64,000 nt of DNA, from positions 4,774,001-4,838,000 of the forward strand of contig NZ_CP073696.1 of assembly GCF_025264645.1 (NCBI RefSeq), in the 5' to 3' direction. The notes beneath the pieces are model-generated. The model was not told the DNA's origin. It saw only the letters and a program-made list of their open reading frames with translations, and made no database searches. Source of the DNA: Edaphobacter lichenicola. GTDB lineage: Bacteria > Acidobacteriota > Terriglobia > Terriglobales > Acidobacteriaceae. The translations under genes and the position numbers were made by a program. Shown here one piece after another: positions 28,806 through 37,932 of this stretch (positions within the stretch are counted from its first letter, which is position 1; the number at the start of each line of letters is the position of its first letter).

Positions 28806-29295
28806 CAGGGCTTAGCAGCAGAAGGTGGCGATTGGGTGCCCGTTGGTGCGTCATGACCTTTCCCTTCTTCCAACTCAATGAATCGATCGAGCGTACCAGG
28901 AGGGTCGTAGAACTCCGTCTTTCCGTTTAACTATCAAATTTGAATGTTTGCAAGGTGCGTCTCGGCGCCGAGGCCAAAGTGAAGGCGCAGATTACTCGAC
29001 GAGTTGTAGCTGGTGCTCTTACTCGGAAGGTCAGTAACGTTGACGAGGAAGATGTCAGGCCAGCCGTCGCGGTCTTAGTCCAGGATGGCCACACCCGAAC
29101 CTGTTTCTTCAATGATGTAACGTTTGCACTCGACGCTTCCATTGACGTTGCGAACGTGATACCAGCCTTCGCTGTGACATCAATGAACCACGCGGGAGGC
29201 GCGTGATCGGTCGAGGCGGGATAGGCCTGACCTGCGAGAGCAATCGTTGAGAAGATGAAGACGCCGTTCGAAAGCAGAGTGATCAGCGGCTTCAT
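28806..29295 (-). pseudogene. decayed CRTAC1-family gene with internal deletion, frameshift and stop
   Basis: The ATG at 29295 opens a signal peptide (MKPLITLLSNGVFIFSTIAL) and the family start PPAWFIDVTAKAGITF, then the frame is lost. In the next frame the homology resumes: RYIIEETGSGVAILD, an in-frame TAA, then DRDGWPDIFLVNV. It then jumps directly to the family C-terminus, YNSSSNLRLHFGLGAE. After a further break it ends with TEFYDPPGTLDRFIELEEGKG. About 400 codons of propeller are missing. The ATG overlaps the stop of the upstream CRTAC1 gene (ATGA), so it was once a coupled member of this operon. Confidence 0.85.
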
Positions 29296-31187
29296 GGCTT
29301 CGTTGTAGGTGGTGTCGGAATTGGCGGTTTGGGCGTGTTTGGTATCGAGTGGCCCATAGCCACGGTCCTCAGGATTTTGCCACCTTCCTGAATGACGTAA
29401 AGGTGGTTCGCTGCGAGGTCTGACAGTTTGTCCGTTGTACCGGATGGCCATTCGATTTCGACTGAGTCTGCTTTTGCGGAGTGGTCGAGACCGAAGTGAA
29501 TGCGAAGATCGTTTTGAGAGTAGTAGCTACCCCCACTTCGAACTTCGTCGATTTGAATAAAGGGCTTGGCCCCGTCCGGTGTTGATGTTGTGACGCTAAT
29601 CTTTGCACCGATGCCTGTGCGATTGGACTTTGTGCCAACTGTGCGAATCTTGATCCAATTACGGCCTGTCGTGGAATCACAGCGGAGTAGCTGAGGAAGG
29701 CTATTGACGCAGTTTACGACTACGTCAAGGACACCATCGTTGTCGTAGTCGCCGAAGGCGCAACCGCGACCGGCGGCTGGTGCGTTGATGCCCGGACCAC
29801 CTTGGGCTGTGACCTCTTCAAATTGTCCATTGCGAAGATTGCGGTAGAGATATTTGTGCTGAGCATACGGGGCGTCGATGGCGGTTCCGTCAACTTCTGG
29901 GTAGACGTGGCCATTGCAGATGAAGATGTCTGGCCAGCCATCATTGTCCATATCGAAGAAGCCGACGCCCCAGCCGAGGTATCGCGTGTTAACACCTAGG
30001 CCGGATAGGTAGGTGTGATCGTCGAAGTTTCCATCGCCCAGGTTGACATAGAGCGAATCGGTATCGCCGGCGAAGTTTGTTTTCACAATATCGAAGCGGC
30101 CGTCGCGATTGAAGTCACCAATAGAAACTCCCATGCCCGCCTGGGGCTTGCCGTCCGGAGAGTATGCAATGCCAGATTCGATGGCTATATCTTTGAACGT
30201 TCCATCCTTTTGATTCTGGTAGTACGTTGCGGCAGTGGAGTCATTGGCCACGTAGATGTCAGGCCAACCGTCCCCATCGATGTCGGAGACCGCCACAGAA
30301 AGCGCGTAGGTGCCGATGGTGTCCCACATGCCACTTTTTTGCGAGACGTCCGTAAAGGTTCCATCACCGTTGTTGTGATAGAGGATGTTCTTACCGCCTT
30401 GCAGGCCAGGAGGACCGCATGCCACCTGAATACCTTTGTAGGCGCAGCCTGCGGCTTCTGGAAGCGGGGCTGTTTTGATATCGAAGTCGATGTAGTTAGC
30501 GACAAAGAGATCGAGATGGCTGTCGCGATCGTAGTCAAGAAAGGCGCAGCCGGAGTTCCATCGCGTCTTGGACTGAAGTAATCCTGCCTTCTTCGTCACA
30601 TCAGTAAAGGTGCCATTTCCGTTGTTGCGGTAGAGAACGTTCTGTCCGTAATAACTGACGAATAGATCATCCCAGCCGTCATTGTTGTAGTCGCCAACAC
30701 AGCAGCCCTGCCCCCATCCTCCGCGTGCAAGTCCGGCTTTGATCGTGACATCGGTGAAGGTGCCATCGCGATTATTTTTGAAGAGATGAGATACGGGTTC
30801 CTGTCCCTTGGGAAAGCCCTCCAGTCGTGTGCCGTTGACCAGAAAGATATCGATCCAGTCATCGTGATCGTAGTCGTAGAACGCGACACCGCACCCGGTC
30901 GTCTCAAGGAGGTACCTATTCTTGTGTTCGCCCCCATATATCGTCTTTGCGTTGAGGCCCGATTGACGAGCTACATCGATAAAGCTGACTTCTAGTGGAG
31001 TGCCGGCGATTGGAGAAGGGGGGCCTTTGGGTGCGGGACGGGGCACGGCATCGTAAGTAGGGCGCGATCCCGTTTGAGCGGTCGATTGAGGCCTTGATGG
31101 TACTGCCAGAGCGAGAACATCATCGAGCGTGAGGACTAGCGCAGTGGCAGAAAGCGAAGAAAAAAAACTGCGGCGAGACCAACTCAA
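29292..31187 (-). CDS. CRTAC1-family protein A, Tat-type signal
   Basis: A 631-residue FG-GAP plus ASPIC/UnbV protein. The TTG start at 31187 is chosen because GGAGGAG lies five bases before it and it begins MSWSRRSFFSSLSATALVL, a twin-arginine signal. The frame extends to a GTG at 31238 without a good binding site. The propeller holds repeated NNDGWDDLF and NGDGTFTDV loops. The C-terminal ASPIC domain has SNRTGIGAKI, LRIHFGLD and IEWPSGTTDKL. It is very similar to the protein at 54911-56803 (630 aa) along its whole length. A TPR gene precedes it, as in that second cluster. Confidence 0.9.
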   Translation of the reverse strand: MSWSRRSFFSSLSATALVLTLDDVLALAVPSRPQSTAQTGSRPTYDAVPRPAPKGPPSPIAGTPLEVSFIDVARQSGLNAKTIYGGEHKNRYLLETTGCGVAFYDYDHDDWIDIFLVNGTRLEGFPKGQEPVSHLFKNNRDGTFTDVTIKAGLARGGWGQGCCVGDYNNDGWDDLFVSYYGQNVLYRNNGNGTFTDVTKKAGLLQSKTRWNSGCAFLDYDRDSHLDLFVANYIDFDIKTAPLPEAAGCAYKGIQVACGPPGLQGGKNILYHNNGDGTFTDVSQKSGMWDTIGTYALSVAVSDIDGDGWPDIYVANDSTAATYYQNQKDGTFKDIAIESGIAYSPDGKPQAGMGVSIGDFNRDGRFDIVKTNFAGDTDSLYVNLGDGNFDDHTYLSGLGVNTRYLGWGVGFFDMDNDGWPDIFICNGHVYPEVDGTAIDAPYAQHKYLYRNLRNGQFEEVTAQGGPGINAPAAGRGCAFGDYDNDGVLDVVVNCVNSLPQLLRCDSTTGRNWIKIRTVGTKSNRTGIGAKISVTTSTPDGAKPFIQIDEVRSGGSYYSQNDLRIHFGLDHSAKADSVEIEWPSGTTDKLSDLAANHLYVIQEGGKILRTVAMGHSIPNTPKPPIPTPPTTKP

Positions 31188-31359
31188 AAGGGCACTCCTC
31201 CGGGCCGCAACCCGGTAATGACGTTTAGGGCTCTCCACTTACCGTTTCTGTAAGCACAAATAGCCGCGGCGTAGAAAGAGTCTCAAAGTAGTTCACTGAG
31301 TATAGAGAAGCATCTGGCGTCGCGGCAATGTGCTTTTTAGAGTGTCGGTAGCGTTGATT

Positions 31360-33195
31360 CTATGGATGAGCAGGTGGAGCGCCTCCGGTTGAAGGACCCG
31401 GGATAAGTTTCTGAGCCTTCTGTCGTTCCAGCGCAGCTTCGGCGCTTCTGCCTTGGCGGTCGAATGCATCCGCCAAGGTGGAATGTGCCTCTCCGTAGTT
31501 CGGATCAGCTTCTACCGCCGCCTGAAGTTGTACCAGAGCGTCAGAGACTTTACCTTCCTTGAGAAGGGCCTTGCCGCTATCGAGAGCGAAGTTGGCGCGC
31601 TGACGGCTCACGGCAATGCGGCTGAGTTCTGCGGCCTTCTTTCGTTCGGCTACGGCCCCCACGGTGTCGCCCTGTTGACTGAGAATTGCGGCAAGGCCGA
31701 TATGCGGGCTGGGTTGATTTGGTAGCAGCTCGATAGCACGCCGCAAGGCTGGTGCAGCCTTCTGCAAATCGCCAGATTCTTTATAAGCGTTCCCTAGTAT
31801 CGCCCAGGCATTACCGTTGTCCGGACTCAGTGTCGTGGCCTTTTCAAGTTCAGACTGGGCTTCGGCGAAGCGGCCTAACTGTAGATAAAGAACACCGAGC
31901 GTATAGGGCGGGTCCGGCAACTTAGCGTCGAGTTCTTCGGCCCGTACGAACTCTGGAACTGCTGCGTTAGCATCGTCTTTTAGCTTGAGAGCAAGACCGA
32001 GATCGTAATGGAGGTATGCGTTGTCTGGCTCAATGGCGAGACCGGCACGGAACTGTTCCATCGCATGAGCGAGATCGCTCTGCTGGAGATAGGCCACACC
32101 TAGATCCTGGCGAAGCGTCGCACTTTGCCCATTGATCGCCAGGGCGCGAATATAGATAGGGATTGCACGTTTTGCGTCACCTGTTTGCACCAGAGCGAGG
32201 CCTAAGTTTGTGAGTGAGGAGAAATCCTGGGGTCGCGCCATGACGACCTGTTCAAACAGAGGCAGAGCTTCGCGTGCGTTGTCCTTCGCTTGCAGAGTGA
32301 GAGCAAGCTCATACTTTGCGTCCAATGATGTGGGGTCAAGATTCAACGCATGCCGTAACACTGCGAGGGCTGAGTCGTCCTGATTGTCTGCACGTAGTGC
32401 TCTGCCGTACTGCAACGTGTACTCGACATTGTCCTTGGCAAGATCAGTTGCTCTGCTCAGCTCCTTGATAGCCGCAGATGTATCGCCTTGGTTGAGGTAA
32501 ACCGAGCCAAGATGAAAGTGTGCAGATGCTAGTGTTGGGTCTAACGAAATGGCTCGCTGGATCTGAACACTGGCCTGAGCATAGTGTTCCTGCTGTGCCA
32601 GCACCGTGCCGAGGGTGTCATACAATGCTGCGTTATCGGGCGAGTCGATTAGGGCTTTTTCGAGCTGCTTTTGCGCGGCTTCTGGTTGTGCAACGGCACT
32701 AAGCGCGGTGGCGTAGGCAATGGAAGCCTGTGGTGTTAGTTTTTGCGACGAACCACTTCCTGTTTGATCGAGAAGCTGGAACATCTGAACTGATTTAGCG
32801 TATTCGCGAAGCTGTCCATAGGTCATTGCGAGGCTGAGTATTGCACCTGCATCCTGAGGGTCGAGCCGATGTGCCAGTTCAAACTGCACTAGAGCGGATG
32901 GGGCATCTCCTTCAGCGAGCAATACCGTGCCGAAGGCGCTGTGAGCGGCTGCGACCTCTGGGACCATCAGCACCAGCTTCTCAAATTGCTCATGCGCAGA
33001 GTGCAGGTCGTTCTGCTGATAGGCCGCGGATCCCGCGCGGAAGATCTCCTCAGCGGACTGCAATCTTTCGTCCGCTGAAGTCGCTGAAGTCGCGGGCGGT
33101 GTGGCCACAGTTTGCGCTTGGGCCAGTGAAAGAAAGGTCGCCATGACACCGCATCGCATCAGCGACCGTAGTTGTAAGAATCGCATCTCAGACAT
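31360..33195 (-). CDS. secreted TPR-repeat protein A
   Basis: A 611-residue protein with a signal peptide ending near LAQAQT, followed by about 15 tandem TPR-like repeats (for example AAIKELSRATDLAKDN) filling the rest. It is a paralogue of the TPR protein at 52905-54683; both end with a matching block, NYGEAHSTLADAFDRQGRS here against NYPEAHLGLADAFDRLGKT there. It precedes CRTAC1 protein A by about 170 bp. TPR proteins are scaffolds; here it may assemble the exported redox proteins. Confidence 0.88.
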   Translation of the reverse strand: MSEMRFLQLRSLMRCGVMATFLSLAQAQTVATPPATSATSADERLQSAEEIFRAGSAAYQQNDLHSAHEQFEKLVLMVPEVAAAHSAFGTVLLAEGDAPSALVQFELAHRLDPQDAGAILSLAMTYGQLREYAKSVQMFQLLDQTGSGSSQKLTPQASIAYATALSAVAQPEAAQKQLEKALIDSPDNAALYDTLGTVLAQQEHYAQASVQIQRAISLDPTLASAHFHLGSVYLNQGDTSAAIKELSRATDLAKDNVEYTLQYGRALRADNQDDSALAVLRHALNLDPTSLDAKYELALTLQAKDNAREALPLFEQVVMARPQDFSSLTNLGLALVQTGDAKRAIPIYIRALAINGQSATLRQDLGVAYLQQSDLAHAMEQFRAGLAIEPDNAYLHYDLGLALKLKDDANAAVPEFVRAEELDAKLPDPPYTLGVLYLQLGRFAEAQSELEKATTLSPDNGNAWAILGNAYKESGDLQKAAPALRRAIELLPNQPSPHIGLAAILSQQGDTVGAVAERKKAAELSRIAVSRQRANFALDSGKALLKEGKVSDALVQLQAAVEADPNYGEAHSTLADAFDRQGRSAEAALERQKAQKLIPGPSTGGAPPAHP

Positions 33196-33233
33196 CGATT
33201 GTAATCACGAGTGGAGATAAGGCTTTTAGGCCG

Positions 33234-33785
33234 TTACAAAGGTGCTTGCGCAAATGTGACGTAGTTTCGACCAAAATATAGGCGGTAGCCTGAACCATCG
33301 GTTGCTGGAAAGATCTGCAGAGGTGTCGGACGACGTAGGTCCGCGTCTCTGGCGGAAGTGACGGAAAATAGATCGCGGCCGCCGATATCCATGACGACGA
33401 AGGCGTCAGCAGCGATGAAGCCGCAGCCGTATGCGCCTGGGGCGAGTCTGTGCCCCTCGATATCTATGGGTGTTTCTGTTATGAGGTAGGCTTGGTACTT
33501 CTCCTGTAACGCGCTCGAGTAGCCAGCTGTGTCCACAAGCGCGACGAGGAGTAGCGAGTTCTTACCAAATTGAACTCCGCTGGAGTTTCTGGCTTGAATC
33601 GGCGCGCTCTGCCCGCGGAAAAAGACCTCATTCGGAAGAAACTTCGCCGCTTCGATAGGAGGCAACACTTTCGGCCCGGTAGTGGCGAGCGCACCGCTCT
33701 TATCTTGAGGCGAAGTTTGATAGGCCGCATACGCAGTCCCAGCTACGGCAAGCAACAAGACGGAGTGTAGAACCCTACGGAGCAT
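33234..33785 (-). CDS. small secreted protein, paralogue of the gene at 19920-20459
   Basis: A 183-residue protein with a signal peptide (1-20, ending AYA) and AGAGG before the ATG. It is not a recognised family. The C-terminal ~110 residues match the product at 19920-20459: DTAGYSS, KYQAYLITETPIDIEG, LAPGAYGCGF and a closing GYRLYFGRNYV. It is first in the minus-strand array, 38 bp ahead of the TPR gene, whereas its relative is last. The gap to the divergent glycosidase is 86 bp. Confidence 0.75.
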   Translation of the reverse strand: MLRRVLHSVLLLAVAGTAYAAYQTSPQDKSGALATTGPKVLPPIEAAKFLPNEVFFRGQSAPIQARNSSGVQFGKNSLLLVALVDTAGYSSALQEKYQAYLITETPIDIEGHRLAPGAYGCGFIAADAFVVMDIGGRDLFSVTSARDADLRRPTPLQIFPATDGSGYRLYFGRNYVTFAQAPL

Positions 33786-33871
33786 GTTCAGCCTCTTCTC
33801 AGTCGAATCGTACTGTGTGAGGAGAGACGCCGCAACATGTAGACTGGTGATCCTTTAGTGACGGAGGCTAC

Positions 33872-36391
33872 ATGCGGGCTGTGCTCGGGGTGGTTATGAT
33901 GCTTGGCGGAGTTGCGAGCGCTCAGACTGCCACGCTGCGATCGCTTAATAATTTTTCGATCAAGGGAGATGGGCTGGCAATCCGGCAGCATGTTGAATCG
34001 GGAAAGCCTTTTACCGTAGCGGGAATCCAGGGCGCGATGCTTGGAGAGCAGGAAGGAACTTTTGAGGCTTGGGTGCTGCCCGTCAAGTTGCTTAGCCATT
34101 TTGCCATTAGAGCCGATGTTGAAGGTTATTCGGTGCCAATCGATTTGAATGCCGATGCGGCAGAGATCGAAGTGTTTCCAGATCATACGGTCATTACGTA
34201 CTCACATATTGCCTTCACCGTGAGACAGATCATGTTCGCGCCAGATGATGCGGAGGATGGCACTGGCGCGATCTTGTTGTTTCAGATCGATTCGACTCGT
34301 CCGATGGATCTGACTTTCAGCTTTACGCCGGAGATGCGACCGATGTGGCCGCAGCGTAGCCAGGGGGTGCCGTCGGCGGAGTGGGTGAAGGCGGGGGAGA
34401 GTGGGTTTTATGTGCTGCATACCGACTTCCCGGATCTGGCGGGAGCGGTGGCGATGCCTACTGCTCAGCCGGGGATTCTGGCTCCGTACCAGGAGAAGCC
34501 GAAGTTCTATCCGCTGGAGCTAAAGCTTCACTATAAGCCGAAGCGGGATACGAATCGTTACTTCCCGTTGCTGATGGCGATGGGCAATACCGTGGAGACT
34601 GCGACTAATACTGCGCTGCAGGGAAAGCTGGAGCGGTTGAATGCCACTTTGCCTGAGGTGTACGCGAAGCATGCTGCTCGCTATCGGGAGATAGGAGATA
34701 ACCTGACGGCGATTCGGACTCCTGATGCTGGGTTGAACGAGGACTTTGCGTGGGCAGAGACGTCGATTGAGCAACTGAGGGCGAAGGCTCAGCCGAGCGG
34801 CGAGATCGGTTTGGTTGCGGGATATTACTCTTCGGGTGATTCGGCTCGACCTGGATTTGGTTGGTACTTCGGGCGTGACAGTTTGTATACGCTCTACGCG
34901 GTGAATGGCTTTGGCGACTTCAAGCTGACTCGGGAGGAGCTTGAGTTCCTGATGAAGCGGCAGCGTGATGACGGCAAGATCATGCATGAATATCCGCAGA
35001 CTGCAGCTTCGTTTGTGTGGAAGGACTTTTCGTACGCCTATGCTGCGGCTGATTCGACACCGCTGTTTCTGACGGCGATGCTCGACTATGTTCAGAGTAG
35101 CGGAAACGTTAATTTTCTACGCGAACATCGAGAGGTGGTTGAAAAAGCCTGGCACTTTGAGACGTCGCATGACTCCGATGGCGATGGAATCTATGACAAC
35201 TCTCAGGGGACTGGGTGGGTGGAGAGCTGGCCGACGGGGATGCCGCATCAGGAGATCTATTTGGCGTTGCTCGATCAGCAGGCTTCGGTTGCGATGTCGA
35301 AGCTTGCTGGGTTGTTGGAGGATAAAGCGACTGCGGACGCGGCTTCGACGCGCGGGATTGATCTGGCGAAGAAGATTGAGGCGGAGTACTACGATTCTGC
35401 GGGGCGGGCTTATGCGTTCAGTCGAAATTCTGATGGGACACTCGATCGCAGTGCCACGGTTTATCCGGCGATTGCGTGGTGGAATGGTGGTGCTGGGCTG
35501 GCTCATTCGGAGGCTAGCTTTCGTCGATGGGCATCGCATGATTTTTCGACGGACTGGGGGCTGAGGGACGTGGCGGAGAGTGATCCTGTCTACGATCCGA
35601 TCAGCTATCACCAGGGATCGGTATGGCCGTTGTTTACGGGGTGGGAGTCGGTGGCGGAGTATCGTGCGGGACATCCGCTGGCGGGGTATGAGCACCTGAT
35701 GGAGAATGCGGATCTGACTACGGTTCAGGATCTGGGTGCGGTGACGGAGTTGTTGTCTGGCGCGTTCTTCCAGCCGTTCGGCCGGAGTACGAGTCATCAG
35801 TTGTGGTCCTCGGCGATGGTGATTACGCCGGCGCTGCGTGGTCTGTTTGGGATCGATGTGGACGGACTTTCGGGAGTGGTTCGGCTCGATCCGCATCTTC
35901 CTGCGGATTGGGACAGTGCTTCGGTCGAGCGGGTTCATGTAGGGGAGTCTGTCTGTTCGCTGATGTACCAGCGTCAGGGGCAAAGTCTAGTGGTGAAGAT
36001 CTCGAATGTCTCAGGGCCTGCGATTCGGCTGGGTAGTGTTGTGAAGGGCTCGAAGGTTGCGTCGGATGGAGCTTCGGTGGCTTTTCCGTTGCCGGGTGTG
36101 GAGGTTGCAGTGCCGCATGGGCTGCCGCTGCCGGGTGCTCGAACTGCGCAGATGAAGGTGTTGGGGGAGACCGTGGATGGACACTCGTTGAAGCTGGAGC
36201 TGGAGGCTGAGGCGGGTTCGGTTGTTGAGCTTAAGGTTCGGCGGAATGCGGCGAAGCTTAATCTTCATGCCGATGGCGGGACGATCTCCAGCGCGTCCGG
36301 TGGGCATGGAAGTGATGGCTTAGAGCAGTTGACGGTGAAGTTCCCGACGGGCACAGGCTATGAGGAACAGGGTGTCACCCTTCGCTGGTAG
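33872..36391 (+). CDS. secreted glycogen-debranching-type glycosidase ((alpha/alpha)6 barrel)
   Basis: An 839-residue enzyme with a short signal peptide (MRAVLGVVMMLGGVASAQ) and GGAGG before the ATG. A beta-rich N-terminal half leads to an (alpha/alpha)6 barrel with FGWYFGRDSLYTLYA near residue 329, a motif of bacterial amylo-alpha-1,6-glucosidase-like enzymes. Later come YDPISYHQGSVWPLFTGW and a C-terminal GVVRLDPHLPADW beta domain. The secreted location and the GH13 pair nearby suggest extracellular alpha-glucan or oligosaccharide trimming. GH15, GH63 and GH133-like families share this fold, so the exact linkage is open. Confidence 0.82.
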   Translation: MRAVLGVVMMLGGVASAQTATLRSLNNFSIKGDGLAIRQHVESGKPFTVAGIQGAMLGEQEGTFEAWVLPVKLLSHFAIRADVEGYSVPIDLNADAAEIEVFPDHTVITYSHIAFTVRQIMFAPDDAEDGTGAILLFQIDSTRPMDLTFSFTPEMRPMWPQRSQGVPSAEWVKAGESGFYVLHTDFPDLAGAVAMPTAQPGILAPYQEKPKFYPLELKLHYKPKRDTNRYFPLLMAMGNTVETATNTALQGKLERLNATLPEVYAKHAARYREIGDNLTAIRTPDAGLNEDFAWAETSIEQLRAKAQPSGEIGLVAGYYSSGDSARPGFGWYFGRDSLYTLYAVNGFGDFKLTREELEFLMKRQRDDGKIMHEYPQTAASFVWKDFSYAYAAADSTPLFLTAMLDYVQSSGNVNFLREHREVVEKAWHFETSHDSDGDGIYDNSQGTGWVESWPTGMPHQEIYLALLDQQASVAMSKLAGLLEDKATADAASTRGIDLAKKIEAEYYDSAGRAYAFSRNSDGTLDRSATVYPAIAWWNGGAGLAHSEASFRRWASHDFSTDWGLRDVAESDPVYDPISYHQGSVWPLFTGWESVAEYRAGHPLAGYEHLMENADLTTVQDLGAVTELLSGAFFQPFGRSTSHQLWSSAMVITPALRGLFGIDVDGLSGVVRLDPHLPADWDSASVERVHVGESVCSLMYQRQGQSLVVKISNVSGPAIRLGSVVKGSKVASDGASVAFPLPGVEVAVPHGLPLPGARTAQMKVLGETVDGHSLKLELEAEAGSVVELKVRRNAAKLNLHADGGTISSASGGHGSDGLEQLTVKFPTGTGYEEQGVTLRW

Positions 36392-36806
36392 GGGTGGCCC
36401 CCCGGGGTACTCCTTAGCAAGTTCCCTATAATCAACGATATATAAATTTTACCATTCGCAAATATGTGATATTGAATGGGTTATTGGTAAATATGACATT
36501 CTAAAAGGTTTAGCTAGATCAACAAAAAGGTCCCGCTCGACAGCGGGACCTTTTTATCTTCTGAATCAATTGTAGCGGCTGGAAGGGAACTCATGCGCCA
36601 CGCGTAAGTAACTGTAAAGGCTTGGTTTAGGTGGTTTAGGGGCTTGACAGGTTTTTAGCAGTGCTTGTTGATTCCTGGGACAGTCGCGAGTGGCTTTCAT
36701 TCGTTGAATCGTCCTACTCGGTCACATCGCCGTTTGCCGATGCGTACTAGTACACGTTCAGCGTTTTCCGTTCTTGTTCCTTCGACCCTCAAGAGCTGTT
36801 CGGTTT
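36392..36806. other. intergenic region with terminator
   Basis: A convergent gap of 415 bp between the debranching-type gene and the aldo/keto reductase. It contains an AT-rich stretch, the strong hairpin at 36524-36555, and about 250 bp in which no coding sequence or repeat was seen. Confidence 0.5.
36524..36555. terminator. Rho-independent terminator
   Basis: A perfect 14-bp stem AAAAAGGTCCCGCT / AGCGGGACCTTTTT with a CGAC loop. The A and T runs on either side allow it to work in both directions, for the glycosidase on the plus strand and the aldo/keto reductase on the minus strand. Confidence 0.92.
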
Positions 36807-37751
36807 TCACATTGATCGAACTCGGGGAATGAAGCCCGGGACACCCGTCGTGGTTACATCGTTGAGCCTCTGTCTCGTCCGAATGCTATTGATCTCATCA
36901 AACGCGTCTTGCGGGAGTGGGGAGATGTTGAAGTTTTCTTTTGCGCGAGCCTCGGTTCTGGTCTTCGCAAGCACAGCGGTGCCGCGCTGCACCCCCCAAG
37001 CCAGCAGCACCTGTGCCGGCGTCTGTCCCACTCGTGAGGCGATTGCCTTAATGACGGGATCTTCGAGTGGCCCTGCACTCATTCCATGACCCAACGGCGC
37101 ACCGACCAAAAACACAATGCCTTTCTCATTGCAGAACTTGAGAAACTCTGTTTCCGGAAGATACGGATGTGACTCGACCTGAACAACGGCTGGCTTGATT
37201 CTCGCGGCTTCGTAGAGAGGTAGCAGACCGTCCAACGTGATGTCGGAGAGGCCGATGGCCCGGCATGTCCCCTGGTCCACAAGACTCTCCATCGCCCTCC
37301 AGGTGTCGAGCAAAGTCACGCCGTGGTCGTAAAAGATATTGCCATTTTGATCTCGCGGATCCTGATCGTCGCCAGGTTGAAATGCAAATGGAGTATGAAT
37401 GAGATAGAGGTCCAGATAGTTGAGCCTGAGTTTGTCCAGACTCGCATCGAAGGCTGGCTTTACGCGCTCCGGCCGATGATTGGTGTTCCACAATTTTGTG
37501 GTAACGAAGATGTCCTCGCGTGATATCTCTCCAGCGGCTAGCCATGCCTGTAGTGCGTCGCCGACCTCACGCTCGTTCCGGTATCGTTCCGCGCAATCGA
37601 AGTGTCGAAATCCGGCTTCCAGTGCGTATCTGGTGGCGTTCGTTGTCACGTCGATATCTGGAATCAGGGTGCCAAATCCGAGCACGGGCATATGACCACC
37701 GCCGTAGCTAAGCGGGATTTTCTTCAGCCGAAAGTCAGAAGACTCATTCAT
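36807..37751 (-). CDS. aldo/keto reductase
   Basis: A 314-residue NADPH-dependent AKR, cytosolic. The catalytic tetrad is visible as Asp52 and Tyr57 in HFDCAERYRNE, Lys86 in TTKLW and His119 in YLIHTPF. The ATG at 37751 has AGAGG eight bases upstream; the frame extends 25 codons further without family similarity. It reduces carbonyls of sugars or aldehydes; substrate unknown. The closest-looking group is the xylose-reductase/aldose-reductase-like branch. Divergent from an ion-channel gene across a 181-bp region that contains a nested inverted repeat. Confidence 0.9.
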   Translation of the reverse strand: MNESSDFRLKKIPLSYGGGHMPVLGFGTLIPDIDVTTNATRYALEAGFRHFDCAERYRNEREVGDALQAWLAAGEISREDIFVTTKLWNTNHRPERVKPAFDASLDKLRLNYLDLYLIHTPFAFQPGDDQDPRDQNGNIFYDHGVTLLDTWRAMESLVDQGTCRAIGLSDITLDGLLPLYEAARIKPAVVQVESHPYLPETEFLKFCNEKGIVFLVGAPLGHGMSAGPLEDPVIKAIASRVGQTPAQVLLAWGVQRGTAVLAKTRTEARAKENFNISPLPQDAFDEINSIRTRQRLNDVTTTGVPGFIPRVRSM

Positions 37752-37810
37752 GGGGACACCTCTGCGTTGTTTTGCGTGCTGAATCATGGGCCAGATTTGA
37801 GAAATTAGAT

Positions 37811-37867
37811 GTTGAACTATCAGCAATAGGCATCAACAAAATGACCTATTGCGCGGATTAGTTCAAC
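37811..37867. promoter_or_regulatory. nested inverted repeat in a divergent promoter region
   Basis: Two perfect repeats share nearly the same centre: GTTGAACTA (37811-37819) with TAGTTCAAC (37859-37867), and CAATAGG (37824-37830) with CCTATTG (37845-37851). The dyad lies about 60 bp from each divergent start, so it could be an operator serving both genes, or it could fold as a hairpin in the ion-channel leader. The binding protein is not encoded next to it. Confidence 0.55.
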
Positions 37868-37932
37868 GAACGCGAACTGGGACGTTTTATGCAACACAAT
37901 GGAAGTGGTTGAATATTGCGCCGAGGTGGGTC

